Part shown: positions 8,057-15,405 of the stretch, in pieces
Layout: the number at the start of each line of letters is the position of its first letter
How positions within the stretch are numbered: position 1 is the stretch's first letter
Assembly: GCA_050259035.1 (NCBI GenBank)
Contig: JBLMZW010000222.1
Location: forward strand, 1-26,773
DNA: 26,773 nucleotides
Direction: 5' to 3'
Origin: JBLMZW01 sp050259035
GTDB taxonomy: Bacteria; Bacillota; Syntrophomonadia; Syntrophomonadales; DTU052
Position numbers and translations under genes: made by a program
Notes under the pieces: model-generated
Databases searched by the model: none
Seen by the model: only the letters and a program-made list of their open reading frames with translations
Told to the model about the DNA's origin: nothing

Positions 8057-8476
8057 TTGAGTAGAAGGCGAGCCAGAGAAGTTGCCTTCAAGGTATTATT
8101 CCAGGTAGACCTTGTAGGGTCTGATATCGAGGATGCCCTGGAACATCTTGAGGTGGATTCTCAGTTGACCGGCAAAGAAATGAATTTCGCCCGGGACTTG
8201 GTTTTCGGCACTATTGACAATATGGAAGCAATAGATCGCCAGGTTGCTAATTACTCTCCGGACTGGCCTTTGGACCGGATGGGAACAGTGGACCGGACAC
8301 TTTTGCGCATGGCGGCCTATGAGATAATATTTGGTGCCGAGGTACACCCGGTGGTGGCCATTGACGAAGCGGTGGAACTAGCCAAACGCTTCGGTGATGA
8401 TAATTCCAAGAAGTTTATTAATGCTATATTGGACCATATTAGAGAGGATAGAAGTGAACCTTTACCTGGGGATTGA
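8057..8476 (+). CDS. nusB: Transcription antitermination factor NusB
   Basis: A 139-aa all-helical protein of standard NusB length. Diagnostic stretches are RRRAREVAFKVLFQVD at the N-terminus, VDRTLLRMAAYEI in the middle and VAIDEAVELAKRFGDD, then KFINAILD at the end. NusB binds boxA RNA together with NusE (S10) in rRNA antitermination complexes. It starts with TTG at 8057 behind GGGAGGA (8044-8050), 15 bases after the DUF2273 gene. The next gene begins inside its last 23 bases, which suggests translational coupling. Confidence 0.95.
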   Translation: MSRRRAREVAFKVLFQVDLVGSDIEDALEHLEVDSQLTGKEMNFARDLVFGTIDNMEAIDRQVANYSPDWPLDRMGTVDRTLLRMAAYEIIFGAEVHPVVAIDEAVELAKRFGDDNSKKFINAILDHIREDRSEPLPGD

Positions 8477-9413
8477 CACCAGTGCCTATACCACATCGAT
8501 CGCTCTGGTGGATGACAGCGGAGACATAACCGCAGATCAAAGAATAGTGCTGAAGGTTGAACCGGGGAAAATAGGCTTAAGACAAGCGGATGCCCATTTT
8601 TCCCACATTCGAAACCTTCCTTTTTTATTTGAACGGGTGCAGGAGAAACTGGCCGGGGGTACCTTACAGGCTATAGGTGCCAGCAACCAGCCGCGCCGCA
8701 GCGAGGAAAGCTATATGCCGGTATTCACTGCGGGATACAGTGTGGCTGAGTGTGTAGCTCTGGCCCTGAGCATTCCATTGTACGCGTTCAGCCACCAGGA
8801 AGGCCATATCAGGGCCGCTCTTTATGGCATTGCCGATCTGGAGATGCCCTTCCTGGCGGTCCATTTTTCCGGTGGCACATCAGAAATTCTGCTGGTCAGA
8901 GGAGAAGAAAATGAAAGCCCCTTTAAGGTGGAAGTAATCCTCTCGACCATGGACCTTAATGCCGGTCAGCTGATTGACCGGGTGGGGGTCGCTTTAAGAC
9001 TGCCGTTTCCGGCCGGGCCGGCCCTGGAACAAATGGCCAGGTCCGGTGAAACTGACGAGGCCATTCCTTCTATGGTTGATAACCGGGGAATCTCTTTTTC
9101 CGGGGCTGAAACCAGAGCCATTCAACTGCTGCAAAAGGGGGTGCCGGGGGAAACGGTTGCCTACCTGGTTTTTCGCAGCATCGCCAACACCCTGGAGAAG
9201 GGTTTAAGAATGGCGGTGGAGAGGACCGGTGTTAAGAACATAGTTCTGGCCGGTGGAGTAATGAGCAACAGCATTATCAAGGAGCGACTGGTCAAGCGAT
9301 TTGATGGTTCAGACTTTAAAGTCCGGTGGGCCCGGCCCGATTTAAGCTCCGATAATGCCACCGGTATTGCTATGCTGGCCCGGGAAAGGTATATAAAGGA
9401 TAAGGGTTTGTAA
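8454..9413 (+). CDS. TsaD/Kae1-like (Gcp, peptidase M22 family) paralog
   Basis: The 319-aa product has the ASKHA-type fold of the TsaD/Kae1 family. It keeps the metal-binding HxxxH (SHQEGH, H114 and H118), a phosphate-loop-like SGGTSE (where TsaD has SGGHTQ), AGGVMSNS and SSDNATGIA near the C-terminus. The N-terminal GIDTSAYTTS lacks the CDET element of true TsaD, and overall similarity is reduced. It is therefore probably a clostridial paralog rather than the tRNA t6A enzyme itself. I start it at GTG 8454 with AGAGAGGA just upstream (8441-8448). This overlaps the end of nusB by 23 bases. Its position between nusB and the folD/xse genes suggests a conserved but uncharacterised housekeeping role. 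Confidence 0.78.
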   Translation: MNLYLGIDTSAYTTSIALVDDSGDITADQRIVLKVEPGKIGLRQADAHFSHIRNLPFLFERVQEKLAGGTLQAIGASNQPRRSEESYMPVFTAGYSVAECVALALSIPLYAFSHQEGHIRAALYGIADLEMPFLAVHFSGGTSEILLVRGEENESPFKVEVILSTMDLNAGQLIDRVGVALRLPFPAGPALEQMARSGETDEAIPSMVDNRGISFSGAETRAIQLLQKGVPGETVAYLVFRSIANTLEKGLRMAVERTGVKNIVLAGGVMSNSIIKERLVKRFDGSDFKVRWARPDLSSDNATGIAMLARERYIKDKGL

Positions 9414-9443
9414 CATTAAATAGTTTGGATGAGGAGAAGATTT

Positions 9444-10262
9444 ATGCCGATTATTGATGGACAAACGATTTCCCGTACAGTAAGAGCGGAACTAAAAACA
9501 AAAATCGAAACCATGCCCCGTAAGCCGCGTTTAAGTATATTGTTATGTGGCGATAACCCGGAGAGCCGCCGTTATGTGGAGTTAAAAAGGAAGGCGTCGG
9601 AAGAGATCGGGGCTTTATGTGATATTTATCATTTGCCCCAGCCGGGAATGGAAGAAGTACTGAGCCTCATCACCGGGCTGAACGAGGATTCAGAGGTGGA
9701 CGGCATTCTGGTGCAGCTTCCGCTTCCTGAAGGGCTGGATGAGGAGAAAGTACTAAGAAGCATTGATCCCACCAAGGATGTGGATGGGTTTCACCCCTTT
9801 AACCTGGGCTTGTCAGTGAGTGGAACTCCCTTATATGTTAGCTGCGCTGCTAAGGCAGCTCTGCAGGTCATCGACCAATCGTTTGGCCACGCTAAACCAT
9901 CATGCCTCTTAGTAGGGGAATCCAACGATCTGATTTATCCTCTGGCCATTCTTATGATGAAACGCGGAGGTACGGTAACTATTGTTCCATCATGGGAACC
10001 CGGGGTGGAAAACCAGGTTTATCAGGTAATAATCCTGGAAAAAGGAGAACCGGCTTCTTTTACTGCCGATAAATTTGCCCCCGGGAGTCTGGTTATCGAT
10101 GGTGGGTTTTACTATGTTGATGATAGACCGGTGGGGAATGCCAAAAAGGACACATTCGTAGAGAGTCAGGTCTCGCTTCTGCCGGTACCGGGCGGGCTGG
10201 GACCGATGCTGATAACCATGTTGATGCAGAATCTGGTTAGGGCGGTGGAAAGGGATGATTGA
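9444..10262 (+). CDS. folD: FolD-like methylenetetrahydrofolate dehydrogenase/cyclohydrolase with degenerate NADP site
   Basis: The 272-aa product (ATG 9444 behind GAGGAGAAG) aligns along its length with bifunctional FolD, which interconverts methylene-, methenyl- and formyl-tetrahydrofolate. The folate-side catalytic residues are kept: Y44 and K48 (RRYVELK), Q91 (VQLPLP) and D114 (DVDGFH). The end PVPGGLGPM is also canonical. In contrast, the conserved PCTP segment reads SCAA (133-136). The nucleotide-binding GRSxxVGxP motif reads GESNDLIYP (148-156), with Arg replaced by Glu. The usual HSxT after the next strand is replaced by PSWEP. Cyclohydrolase chemistry may survive; NADP-dependent dehydrogenation is doubtful. 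The last 8 bases overlap the start of xseA, so it belongs to the operon. Confidence 0.85.
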   Translation: MPIIDGQTISRTVRAELKTKIETMPRKPRLSILLCGDNPESRRYVELKRKASEEIGALCDIYHLPQPGMEEVLSLITGLNEDSEVDGILVQLPLPEGLDEEKVLRSIDPTKDVDGFHPFNLGLSVSGTPLYVSCAAKAALQVIDQSFGHAKPSCLLVGESNDLIYPLAILMMKRGGTVTIVPSWEPGVENQVYQVIILEKGEPASFTADKFAPGSLVIDGGFYYVDDRPVGNAKKDTFVESQVSLLPVPGGLGPMLITMLMQNLVRAVERDD

Positions 10263-11490
10263 CCGGGGGAACGGCCCCAGGATATTATCTATCGGTCAAT
10301 TAACAGCCTATTTATGCTCGATTCTGGAGAATGATCTTCTGATGCAGAATGCCTGGATTAGAGGGGAAGTAGCAGATTTCAAATATCACCAGAAATCGGG
10401 GCACATGTATTTTACCCTGAAAGATGATACCGCCAGTATCAGTTGTGTGATGTTTAGAAGTAAGGCCCGGGCCATCGGCTTTGTGCCGGAAAACGGGATG
10501 AAGGTTATAGCCCGGGGATATGTTTCAGTCTTTGAAAGATACGGCCGCTACCAGTTCTATGCCGAGGATATGGAACCGGATGGACTGGGGCGGCTTTATA
10601 TGATGCTGAACCAGCTAAAGGAACGCCTGGAGAAGGAAGGGCTTTTCGATTCCCGCCGCAAGCGGCCTCTGCCCCACTTCGTCAACTGCCTGGGGGTGGT
10701 TACTTCAGCCGATGGAGCGGCCTTGCGAGATATTGTTAGGGTGGTCAGACAGCGCCATCCCGGCTGCGAGATTGTTCTGCGCGCGGCTAATGTCCAGGGG
10801 AAAGAGGCTGCCGGGGAAATAATCCGGGCCATTAAGGAACTAAACGAATGGGGAAAACCCGAAGTGATAATCGTCGGGCGGGGAGGCGGATCCCTGGAAG
10901 ACCTCTGGGCCTTCAACATCGAAGAGGTAGTGCGGGCAGTCTCCGCATCCAGAATTCCCATAATCTCTGCGGTCGGGCATGAGGTAGACATCAGCCTGTG
11001 CGATCTGGCAGCCGATGCCCGGGCTGCAACACCTACTCAGGCGGCGCAGATGGCGGTTCCGGATATGGCCAAAGTCAGCCAGGAATTGATGGAACTGGGC
11101 CGGGTATTTAAAAGAGGGGCCGAGCGCAGGCTTAATCTTAAATGGGCGGAACTGGATTACCTGCGGGAGCGAAAGGTCTGGAAAAACCCCAAAATATTGC
11201 TGGAACGACGGCAGCGGGACCTGGACTATATGATGCGGGACATTCAGAACTGTATGAAAGTTGGACTGGGAACCCGCGAGCAGATGCTAAACACTGCAGC
11301 CGCTGGTCTCGAAGCTTTAAGTCCCTTGAAGGTCTTAAAACGCGGCTATTCGATTACCACCAGTGAAACCGGAGAGGTAGTCAAGAATGCGGCTGATATA
11401 AAAGAAGGTGAAATCCTGGGGGTAATCCTGCAGGATGGTAAACTTAAGGTGAAAGTCATGGAGAAGGGGGAGGCAGAATGGAAAATATGA
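10255..11490 (+). CDS. xseA: Exodeoxyribonuclease VII large subunit
   Basis: The 411-aa protein has an N-terminal OB-fold (about 10-105: IRGEVADFKYHQKSGHMYF, then DGLGRLY). The catalytic XseA domain follows, with the sequences GVVTSADGAALRDI, VIIVGRGGGSLEDLWAFN, ISAVGHEVD and DARAATPTQAA. A charged helical region ends with LKRGYSI. Exonuclease VII degrades single-stranded DNA as a complex of XseA with XseB. ATG 10255 overlaps the folD stop by 8 bases, and the end overlaps xseB by 13 bases, as expected for co-translated subunits. Confidence 0.96.
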   Translation: MIDRGNGPRILSIGQLTAYLCSILENDLLMQNAWIRGEVADFKYHQKSGHMYFTLKDDTASISCVMFRSKARAIGFVPENGMKVIARGYVSVFERYGRYQFYAEDMEPDGLGRLYMMLNQLKERLEKEGLFDSRRKRPLPHFVNCLGVVTSADGAALRDIVRVVRQRHPGCEIVLRAANVQGKEAAGEIIRAIKELNEWGKPEVIIVGRGGGSLEDLWAFNIEEVVRAVSASRIPIISAVGHEVDISLCDLAADARAATPTQAAQMAVPDMAKVSQELMELGRVFKRGAERRLNLKWAELDYLRERKVWKNPKILLERRQRDLDYMMRDIQNCMKVGLGTREQMLNTAAAGLEALSPLKVLKRGYSITTSETGEVVKNAADIKEGEILGVILQDGKLKVKVMEKGEAEWKI

Positions 11491-11699
11491 CCTTTGAAAC
11501 GGCTTTTTCCCGGTTGCAGGAGATTGTGAGGAAGCTGGAAGACGGTGATTTACCCCTGCAGCAATCCCTGGAGCTGTTTGAGGAAGGAGTGCGCCTGTTT
11601 GGGTACTGTCAGGGAGAATTAAAACAGGCGGAAGGCAAGATATCTAAACTGGTTAAAGCTCTTGATGGGGAATGGAGTACAGCGGATATTGAGGTGTAG
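11478..11699 (+). CDS. xseB: Exodeoxyribonuclease VII small subunit
   Basis: A 73-aa helical protein of normal XseB length, with TFETAFSRLQEIVRKLEDG, then LPLQQSLELFEEGVRLF and a C-terminal helix ending in EGKISKL. It forms coiled-coil contacts with XseA. It starts at ATG 11478 inside the end of xseA, with AGGGGGAGG just upstream, so the two are translationally coupled. Confidence 0.95.
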   Translation: MENMTFETAFSRLQEIVRKLEDGDLPLQQSLELFEEGVRLFGYCQGELKQAEGKISKLVKALDGEWSTADIEV

Positions 11700-11729
11700 G
11701 CTGGCTCCAGATATAAAGAGGAGGCAGAC

Positions 11730-12620
11730 ATGGATTTTAACAGTGAACTCAGCCGGAGAAAAACGATAATCGATCAGGCCCTTTTGACGGCGTTGCCGGC
11801 GGAGGACCTTTATCCCGCCAGCATCAGCCAGGCTATGCGTTACGCAGTATTAAACGGAGGCAAACGCCTGCGCCCGATTCTGGTTCTGGAAGCAGCCAGG
11901 ATAGTCGGAGCCAGTGACGATACAGTTATGCCGGCGGCTCTGGCGTTGGAGATGATTCATTGTTATAGTCTGGTTCATGACGATTTACCGGCCATGGATG
12001 ATGACGATTTCCGGCGGGGGAAACCGACTTGCCACCGGGTTTACGGTGAAGCCATAGCCATACTGGCTGGAGATGCACTCCTTACTAAAGCATTCGAAGT
12101 GTTAAGTGATATTAATCTATTCCCTGGTGTTACCCCCGAACGCCTGATAAAGGCGGCGGGAGAGATAGCCCGGGCTGCCGGTCATACCGGGATGATTGCC
12201 GGTCAGGTGGTAGACCTGGAGTCGGAAGGAAAAACCATAGATGAAGCTACCTTAAGATACATGCATCAGAGTAAAACCGGTGCTCTTTTTAGGGCATCAC
12301 TACTGGCCGGAGCCCTCCTGGGTGGGGCCAATGATGAGCAACTGGCGGCCCTGGCAGAGTTCAGCGGCCACTTCGGTTTGGCATTTCAGATTGCCGATGA
12401 TATTCTGGACGTGGTTGGTGACGAGGCGGTCATCGGCAAGGCAGTCGGAAGTGACGAACGCAAAGAAAAATCAACCTTCGTATCTCTGTTTGGTCTGGAA
12501 GAATCCCGGCGTATGGCCCGCGAGAGTGTGGGAACAGCACTAAACAGCCTGTCTGGTTTCGGGGAAACGGCTGAATTTTTGAGGTCATTGACCCGCTACA
12601 TTATAGAAAGAGACAGTTAA
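11730..12620 (+). CDS. ispA: Polyprenyl (farnesyl/geranylgeranyl) diphosphate synthase
   Basis: The 296-aa protein starts at ATG 11730 behind GAGGAGG. It has both aspartate-rich motifs of trans-prenyl synthases: the first with D84, D85 and D90 (HDDLPAMDDDD) and the second with D223, D224 and D227 (QIADDILDVVGD). It also has the GGKRLRP substrate site (43-49) and KTGALF. These enzymes condense isopentenyl diphosphate with allylic diphosphates in the cytoplasm. The two residues before the first motif and the overall IspA-like sequence suggest a C15 product, but chain length is not certain. Location after xseA-xseB matches many Firmicutes. A dxs gene often follows in relatives but is absent here. 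Confidence 0.93.
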   Translation: MDFNSELSRRKTIIDQALLTALPAEDLYPASISQAMRYAVLNGGKRLRPILVLEAARIVGASDDTVMPAALALEMIHCYSLVHDDLPAMDDDDFRRGKPTCHRVYGEAIAILAGDALLTKAFEVLSDINLFPGVTPERLIKAAGEIARAAGHTGMIAGQVVDLESEGKTIDEATLRYMHQSKTGALFRASLLAGALLGGANDEQLAALAEFSGHFGLAFQIADDILDVVGDEAVIGKAVGSDERKEKSTFVSLFGLEESRRMARESVGTALNSLSGFGETAEFLRSLTRYIIERDS

Positions 12621-12636
12621 GCCCTAAAATCGGTTC

Positions 12637-12665
12637 TTTACCTGAATTAGAAAGCGTGCTAGACT
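12637..12665 (+). promoter_or_regulatory. Weak promoter candidate for the HExxH/TGA gene
   Basis: TTTACC (12637-12642), 17 bases, then TAGACT (12660-12665), 30 bases before ATG 12696. Each hexamer matches the sigma-A consensus at four of six positions. Read-through from the upstream operon is also possible, because no terminator follows ispA. Confidence 0.35.
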
Positions 12666-12695
12666 AAAAATGAATAAATTTATCCAGGTGAGGAA

Positions 12696-13238
12696 ATGAT
12701 CAATCGGGTAGAAGCAGCACCAATCGAATATGGCAAATGGAACCTCGCGGCTGCTGTTCCCGCGCGTCAGGCAGAGAATTCCCAGTCTGGATCCCGTTTT
12801 GAGGGAAAGGATTCGGCTTCTGCAGCGGGAGCTGGTAGCATCAGCAAGGGCGGAGCGGCTGACCAGGTTACCTTAAGCGATGCGGCTCTTAAACGAGCCG
12901 GGCTTAGGACCTGCAATACCTGACAGGACCGTCGGTACCAGGATGGTTCCAATGATCCCGGGGTTTCGTTTAAATCACCTACTCATGTTTCGGCATCCAT
13001 GTCGGGCATGGCGGTAGCTGCCCATGAGAACGAACATGTGGTGCGCGAGCAGGCCAAGGCATCCCAGGAAGGGAAAGAAGTTGTAAGCCAGTCGGTTCAA
13101 CTATTCAGTGCCACCTGCCCGGAATGCGGGAAGACCTACGTTTCCGGGGGTAGAACCACTACCCGGTTGCGGGATGTTGAACCCAAGGAAAACCAACAAT
13201 CGAACAAGAAGACTGGAAAGATTGACTGCTACGCCTAA
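12696..13238 (+). CDS. Small HExxH/CxxC protein with in-frame TGA: candidate selenoprotein or nonsense-interrupted gene
   Basis: ATG 12696 follows AGGTGAGG. The frame reads 75 codons to TGA at 12921-12923, then continues in the same frame for 104 codons to TAA at 13236-13238. Residues after the TGA are clearly coding: YQDGSNDPGVSFKSPTH, then a metalloprotease-like HExxH (HENEH, about 110-114), then a CPECGKTYVSGG zinc-type knuckle (C141, C144). From memory, relatives in Clostridia carry CQTC followed by a basic residue and YQDGSND. Here the same place reads C-N-T-TGA, so the TGA takes the place of the second cysteine of a CxxC. Either TGA is read as selenocysteine (CxxU) or a single-base TGC/TGT-to-TGA change has broken the gene. 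No other stop or frameshift is present. Possible function: an uncharacterised putative metalloprotease or zinc protein. Confidence 0.6.
12924..12961 (+). promoter_or_regulatory. Candidate bacterial SECIS-type hairpin(s) after the in-frame TGA
   Basis: Two mutually exclusive hairpins follow the TGA. The first (12926-12933 with 12942-12950) has eight pairs, one bulged T and the loop GGTACCAG. The second (12938-12944 with 12955-12961) has six pairs around one A-C mismatch and a 10-base loop starting GG, 21 bases after the TGA. The second fits, as I remember it, the spacing and loop-G rule of bacterial SECIS elements. Hairpins this size also arise by chance. Confidence 0.35.
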
Positions 13239-13260
13239 GTGAAAAGTGAGACGTAAGACG

Positions 13261-13330
13261 TGAGACGTTAAACGAAGAGGTAAACCGAAAGAAGCCTCCC
13301 CGTTTAACGTTTTACTTTTAACGTTTAACT
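13261..13330 (+). repeat. 70-bp repeat, copy A
   Basis: This copy is nearly identical to 13569-13638 in the same orientation, with only a few changes in 70 bases. It begins TGAGACGTTAAACG and ends TTTAACGTTTAACT, so its ends are partly complementary. It is preceded by a short run of GTGAGACGT/TAAGACGT-like units (13250-13268). Confidence 0.9.
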
Positions 13331-13360
13331 CTAACAGTAAAACGTGCGGCCTTTGGGTTC

Positions 13361-13407
13361 GCCAGGCTCCAGCCTGGCTGTAATCTTGGCCGGGATGAAG
13401 CCCGGCC
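13361..13407. repeat. GC-rich double palindrome
   Basis: Two hairpins sit side by side: GCCAGGCT/AGCCTGGC (13361-13378, 2-base loop) and GGCCGGG/CCCGGCC (13388-13407, 6-base loop). They resemble the units at 13481-13560 and look like dispersed extragenic palindromes. Confidence 0.7.
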
Positions 13408-13430
13408 TTCCCATTATTGACAAACATATC

Positions 13431-13464
13431 AAAGGACTGATCCAGATGGATGCAGTCCTTTTTT
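13431..13464 (+). terminator. Rho-independent terminator inside the repeat island
   Basis: AAAGGACTG (13431-13439) pairs with CAGTCCTTT (13453-13461), and the inner ATCCA/TGGAT extends the stem. The T-run reaches 13464. It probably ends transcripts of the 12696-13238 gene, about 190 bases after its stop. Confidence 0.75.
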
Positions 13465-13480
13465 ACGGTTAATCAGGTTG

Positions 13481-13560
13481 CCAGGCTGTCGCCTGCCGGG
13501 CTGGAGCCCGCGTTCCCGGTGCGAGGCTGTCGCCTTGCCGGGCTGGAGCCCGGCGTTCCC
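13481..13560. repeat. Two tandem ~40-bp GC-rich palindromic units
   Basis: Unit one (13481-13520) and unit two (13521-13560) share AGGCTGTCGCC, GCCGGGCTGGAGCCCG and GTTCCC. In unit two GCCGGGCT (13537-13544) pairs perfectly with AGCCCGGC (13547-13554). These resemble REP-type dispersed repeats. Confidence 0.75.
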
Positions 13561-13568
13561 AGTTAACT

Positions 13569-13638
13569 TGAGACGTTAAACGCAAGAGGTAAAAGAAAGA
13601 AGCCTCCCCGTTTAACGTCTTACTTTTAACGTTTAACT
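13569..13638 (+). repeat. 70-bp repeat, copy B
   Basis: This copy is a direct repeat of 13261-13330. AGACGTTAAACG (13571-13582) is the exact inverse of CGTTTAACGTCT (13609-13620), so it forms a 12-bp stem with a ~26-base loop. It lies 16-85 bases beyond the stop of the CoA-transferase on the opposite strand and might end that transcript. Confidence 0.9.
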
Positions 13639-13653
13639 TTTTACTTATGCAAT

Positions 13654-14997
13654 CTATTCCAGCTTGTTAGAACGCCGCCAAATATTCAACCGTTCGGCAT
13701 CTTTAATCAACTGATCCCGGAAATTCGGGTGGGCGACTTCAATTAAGAGTTCAGCCCTATACCAGGTTGGTTTAGCCCTTAATAGGACACAGCCGTATTC
13801 GGTTACTATATAATCCACCATCTGGCGAGGAATGGTGGTTATAGAGCCCGGGCTGAAGGAGGGAACTATACGTGAGGCCAGGTTTCCTTCCTTATCAGTG
13901 AAGGTTGAGGTCAGGCAGATAAAGCTCTTGCCTCCCTTGGACCACTGGGCACCGGTTACGAAGTCCCACATACCTCCATTGCCGGATATCTGAGTCGAAC
14001 CCATACTTTCACCATTAACCTGAGAATATAGGTCCACCTGGACTGCATTATTGATGGAAATTAAGTTATCCAACTGGGCTATTATCCGGGGGTCATTGGT
14101 ATAGTTAACCGGATAGGAAGCCAGCCCGGGGTTGCCATTCATGAATTCATACATGCGGCGGCTGCCGATAGCAAAAGTATAAGCTACACGGCCGCGATCG
14201 ATCTGTTTGGCCCGTCCATTCATACGCCCTGACTCTATCATTTCCACATAGGCATCGACAAACATCTCAGTATGGCCACCCAGGTTTTTGAGGTCAGAGT
14301 CGGCGATGGCATGACCTACCGCGTTAGGCATACCGCCGATTCCCAACTGAATACAACAACCGTCATGGATATAATCCATGATATGCTGGGCAATCTTTTC
14401 GTCAGTGGCCGAGGGATGAGCACCAGGAATATCCGGCAGTAATTGATCATCCGGAGCCTCCACAATGTAATCCACCTGGCTGATATGAACGGACTCTTCG
14501 GCTCCTCCCAGACAAACCGGCATATCCTTGTTGACTTCCAGAATAACAACATCTGCTACCTCAATATTAGCCATAGTTTCACTGTTCTGAGGCCCCAAAT
14601 TAAAATATCCGCTCTTGTCCATGGGGCAGACTCTGGTGATAGCGACATTGCGATGTGGAGCTATGGCATCACGGTAAAGACTTGGCGCTTGATGATAAAG
14701 AATGGGTGAATAATAGCAGAGGCCGTAACTTTGCAGAACTCTGGCGACTTTGCTGAACTGCCAGTCATGAAAGGTAAAACTGTCTTTTATTTTAGCCACT
14801 TCTGGAACCGGTGGCAGGGTTACCGCAGTGTATACACACACATCGCGCAGCTCATCTTTTCTGGCGGCCAGAGCAATATCGCATTCCACCGGTTTTCCAT
14901 TAAAGAAACCATAGTCAACAATATCTCCGGACTTAACCACTTTAACTGCTTCTGCGGCGGTAACCAGTTTCCGTCTGTATTCCTCTTCGTATCCCAA
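13654..14997 (-). CDS. Acetyl-CoA hydrolase/transferase family CoA-transferase (copy 1)
   Basis: The 447-aa protein belongs to the family I CoA-transferases that include 4-hydroxybutyrate, butyryl-CoA:acetate and succinyl-CoA:acetate CoA-transferases. Visible motifs are CPMDKSGYFNLGP (124-136), QLGIGGMPNAVG and GGHTEMF, where E244 is the expected catalytic glutamate that forms the glutamyl-CoA thioester. Further C-terminal motifs are SGNGGMWDFVTGA and YIVTEYGC. The substrate cannot be fixed from sequence; short-chain acyl-CoA/carboxylate exchange is likely given the neighbours. The start is TTG 14997 with GGGGAGGAAAA just upstream on this strand. It is transcribed opposite to the second copy at 16571, with which it shares overall architecture but not close identity. 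Confidence 0.88.
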   Translation of the reverse strand: MGYEEEYRRKLVTAAEAVKVVKSGDIVDYGFFNGKPVECDIALAARKDELRDVCVYTAVTLPPVPEVAKIKDSFTFHDWQFSKVARVLQSYGLCYYSPILYHQAPSLYRDAIAPHRNVAITRVCPMDKSGYFNLGPQNSETMANIEVADVVILEVNKDMPVCLGGAEESVHISQVDYIVEAPDDQLLPDIPGAHPSATDEKIAQHIMDYIHDGCCIQLGIGGMPNAVGHAIADSDLKNLGGHTEMFVDAYVEMIESGRMNGRAKQIDRGRVAYTFAIGSRRMYEFMNGNPGLASYPVNYTNDPRIIAQLDNLISINNAVQVDLYSQVNGESMGSTQISGNGGMWDFVTGAQWSKGGKSFICLTSTFTDKEGNLASRIVPSFSPGSITTIPRQMVDYIVTEYGCVLLRAKPTWYRAELLIEVAHPNFRDQLIKDAERLNIWRRSNKLE

Positions 14998-15405
14998 TCT
15001 TTTTCCTCCCCTTTTTACCAGGGTCCCGGTGAGCGTTGTGAAAAGAAGGCTTAGTATATCTAAGCCTGATATCTATTCAGTTTTTAAAGCTTTTTAAAAG
15101 ACACCAAAGTGGAATTATAATGCAAAAACAAGAGGTACAATCTATCTACAGCACTCACAAAGACACCTGTTGTAGTAAATTTAGATATAATTCAACTTAA
15201 AATGTTACGTTTCCTGCTTAATTGCCATATAAATTATCTTGCGTTGGAGTATCCTTTAAAACATGACATCATTAAACATTCGGCAGGACGGTACATAAGC
15301 TTGTCTTTTCTATAGGTTAATGATAATAGTTAGTGTCGAAAAGAGACGGCTATATCAGCCGTAACCAGGAAGGATAAGTAAAGGACGGTGGTCCGGATAC
15401 TGTTA
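14998..15405 (-). other. 408-base intergenic region upstream of CoA-transferase copy 1
   Basis: This AT-rich stretch shows no credible gene. A small hairpin ACGGCT/AGCCGT (15346-15362) is followed on the minus strand by CTCTTTTC and may end the hydrolase transcript from 16353-15406. The promoter for the CoA-transferase on the minus strand should lie within 15030-15200, but I could not pick one with confidence. Bases 15359-15385 share two blocks with the leader at 836-869. Confidence 0.4.

Noticed and set aside
11142..11366. Plus-strand frame inside xseA and a similar one at 12280-12543 inside the prenyl synthase gene
   Set aside because: Both overlap well-supported genes in another frame and show no start signals.
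13239..13653. CRISPR array
   Set aside because: The repeats are two copies of 70 bases plus separate GC-rich palindromes, without regular spacers or nearby cas genes.
13239..13653. Insertion sequence
   Set aside because: There is no transposase frame. The direct repeats are too long for target duplications and contain their own inverted ends.
14443..15054. Plus-strand frames opposite CoA-transferase copy 1
   Set aside because: They are shadows of the minus-strand gene, with no ribosome sites or family motifs.
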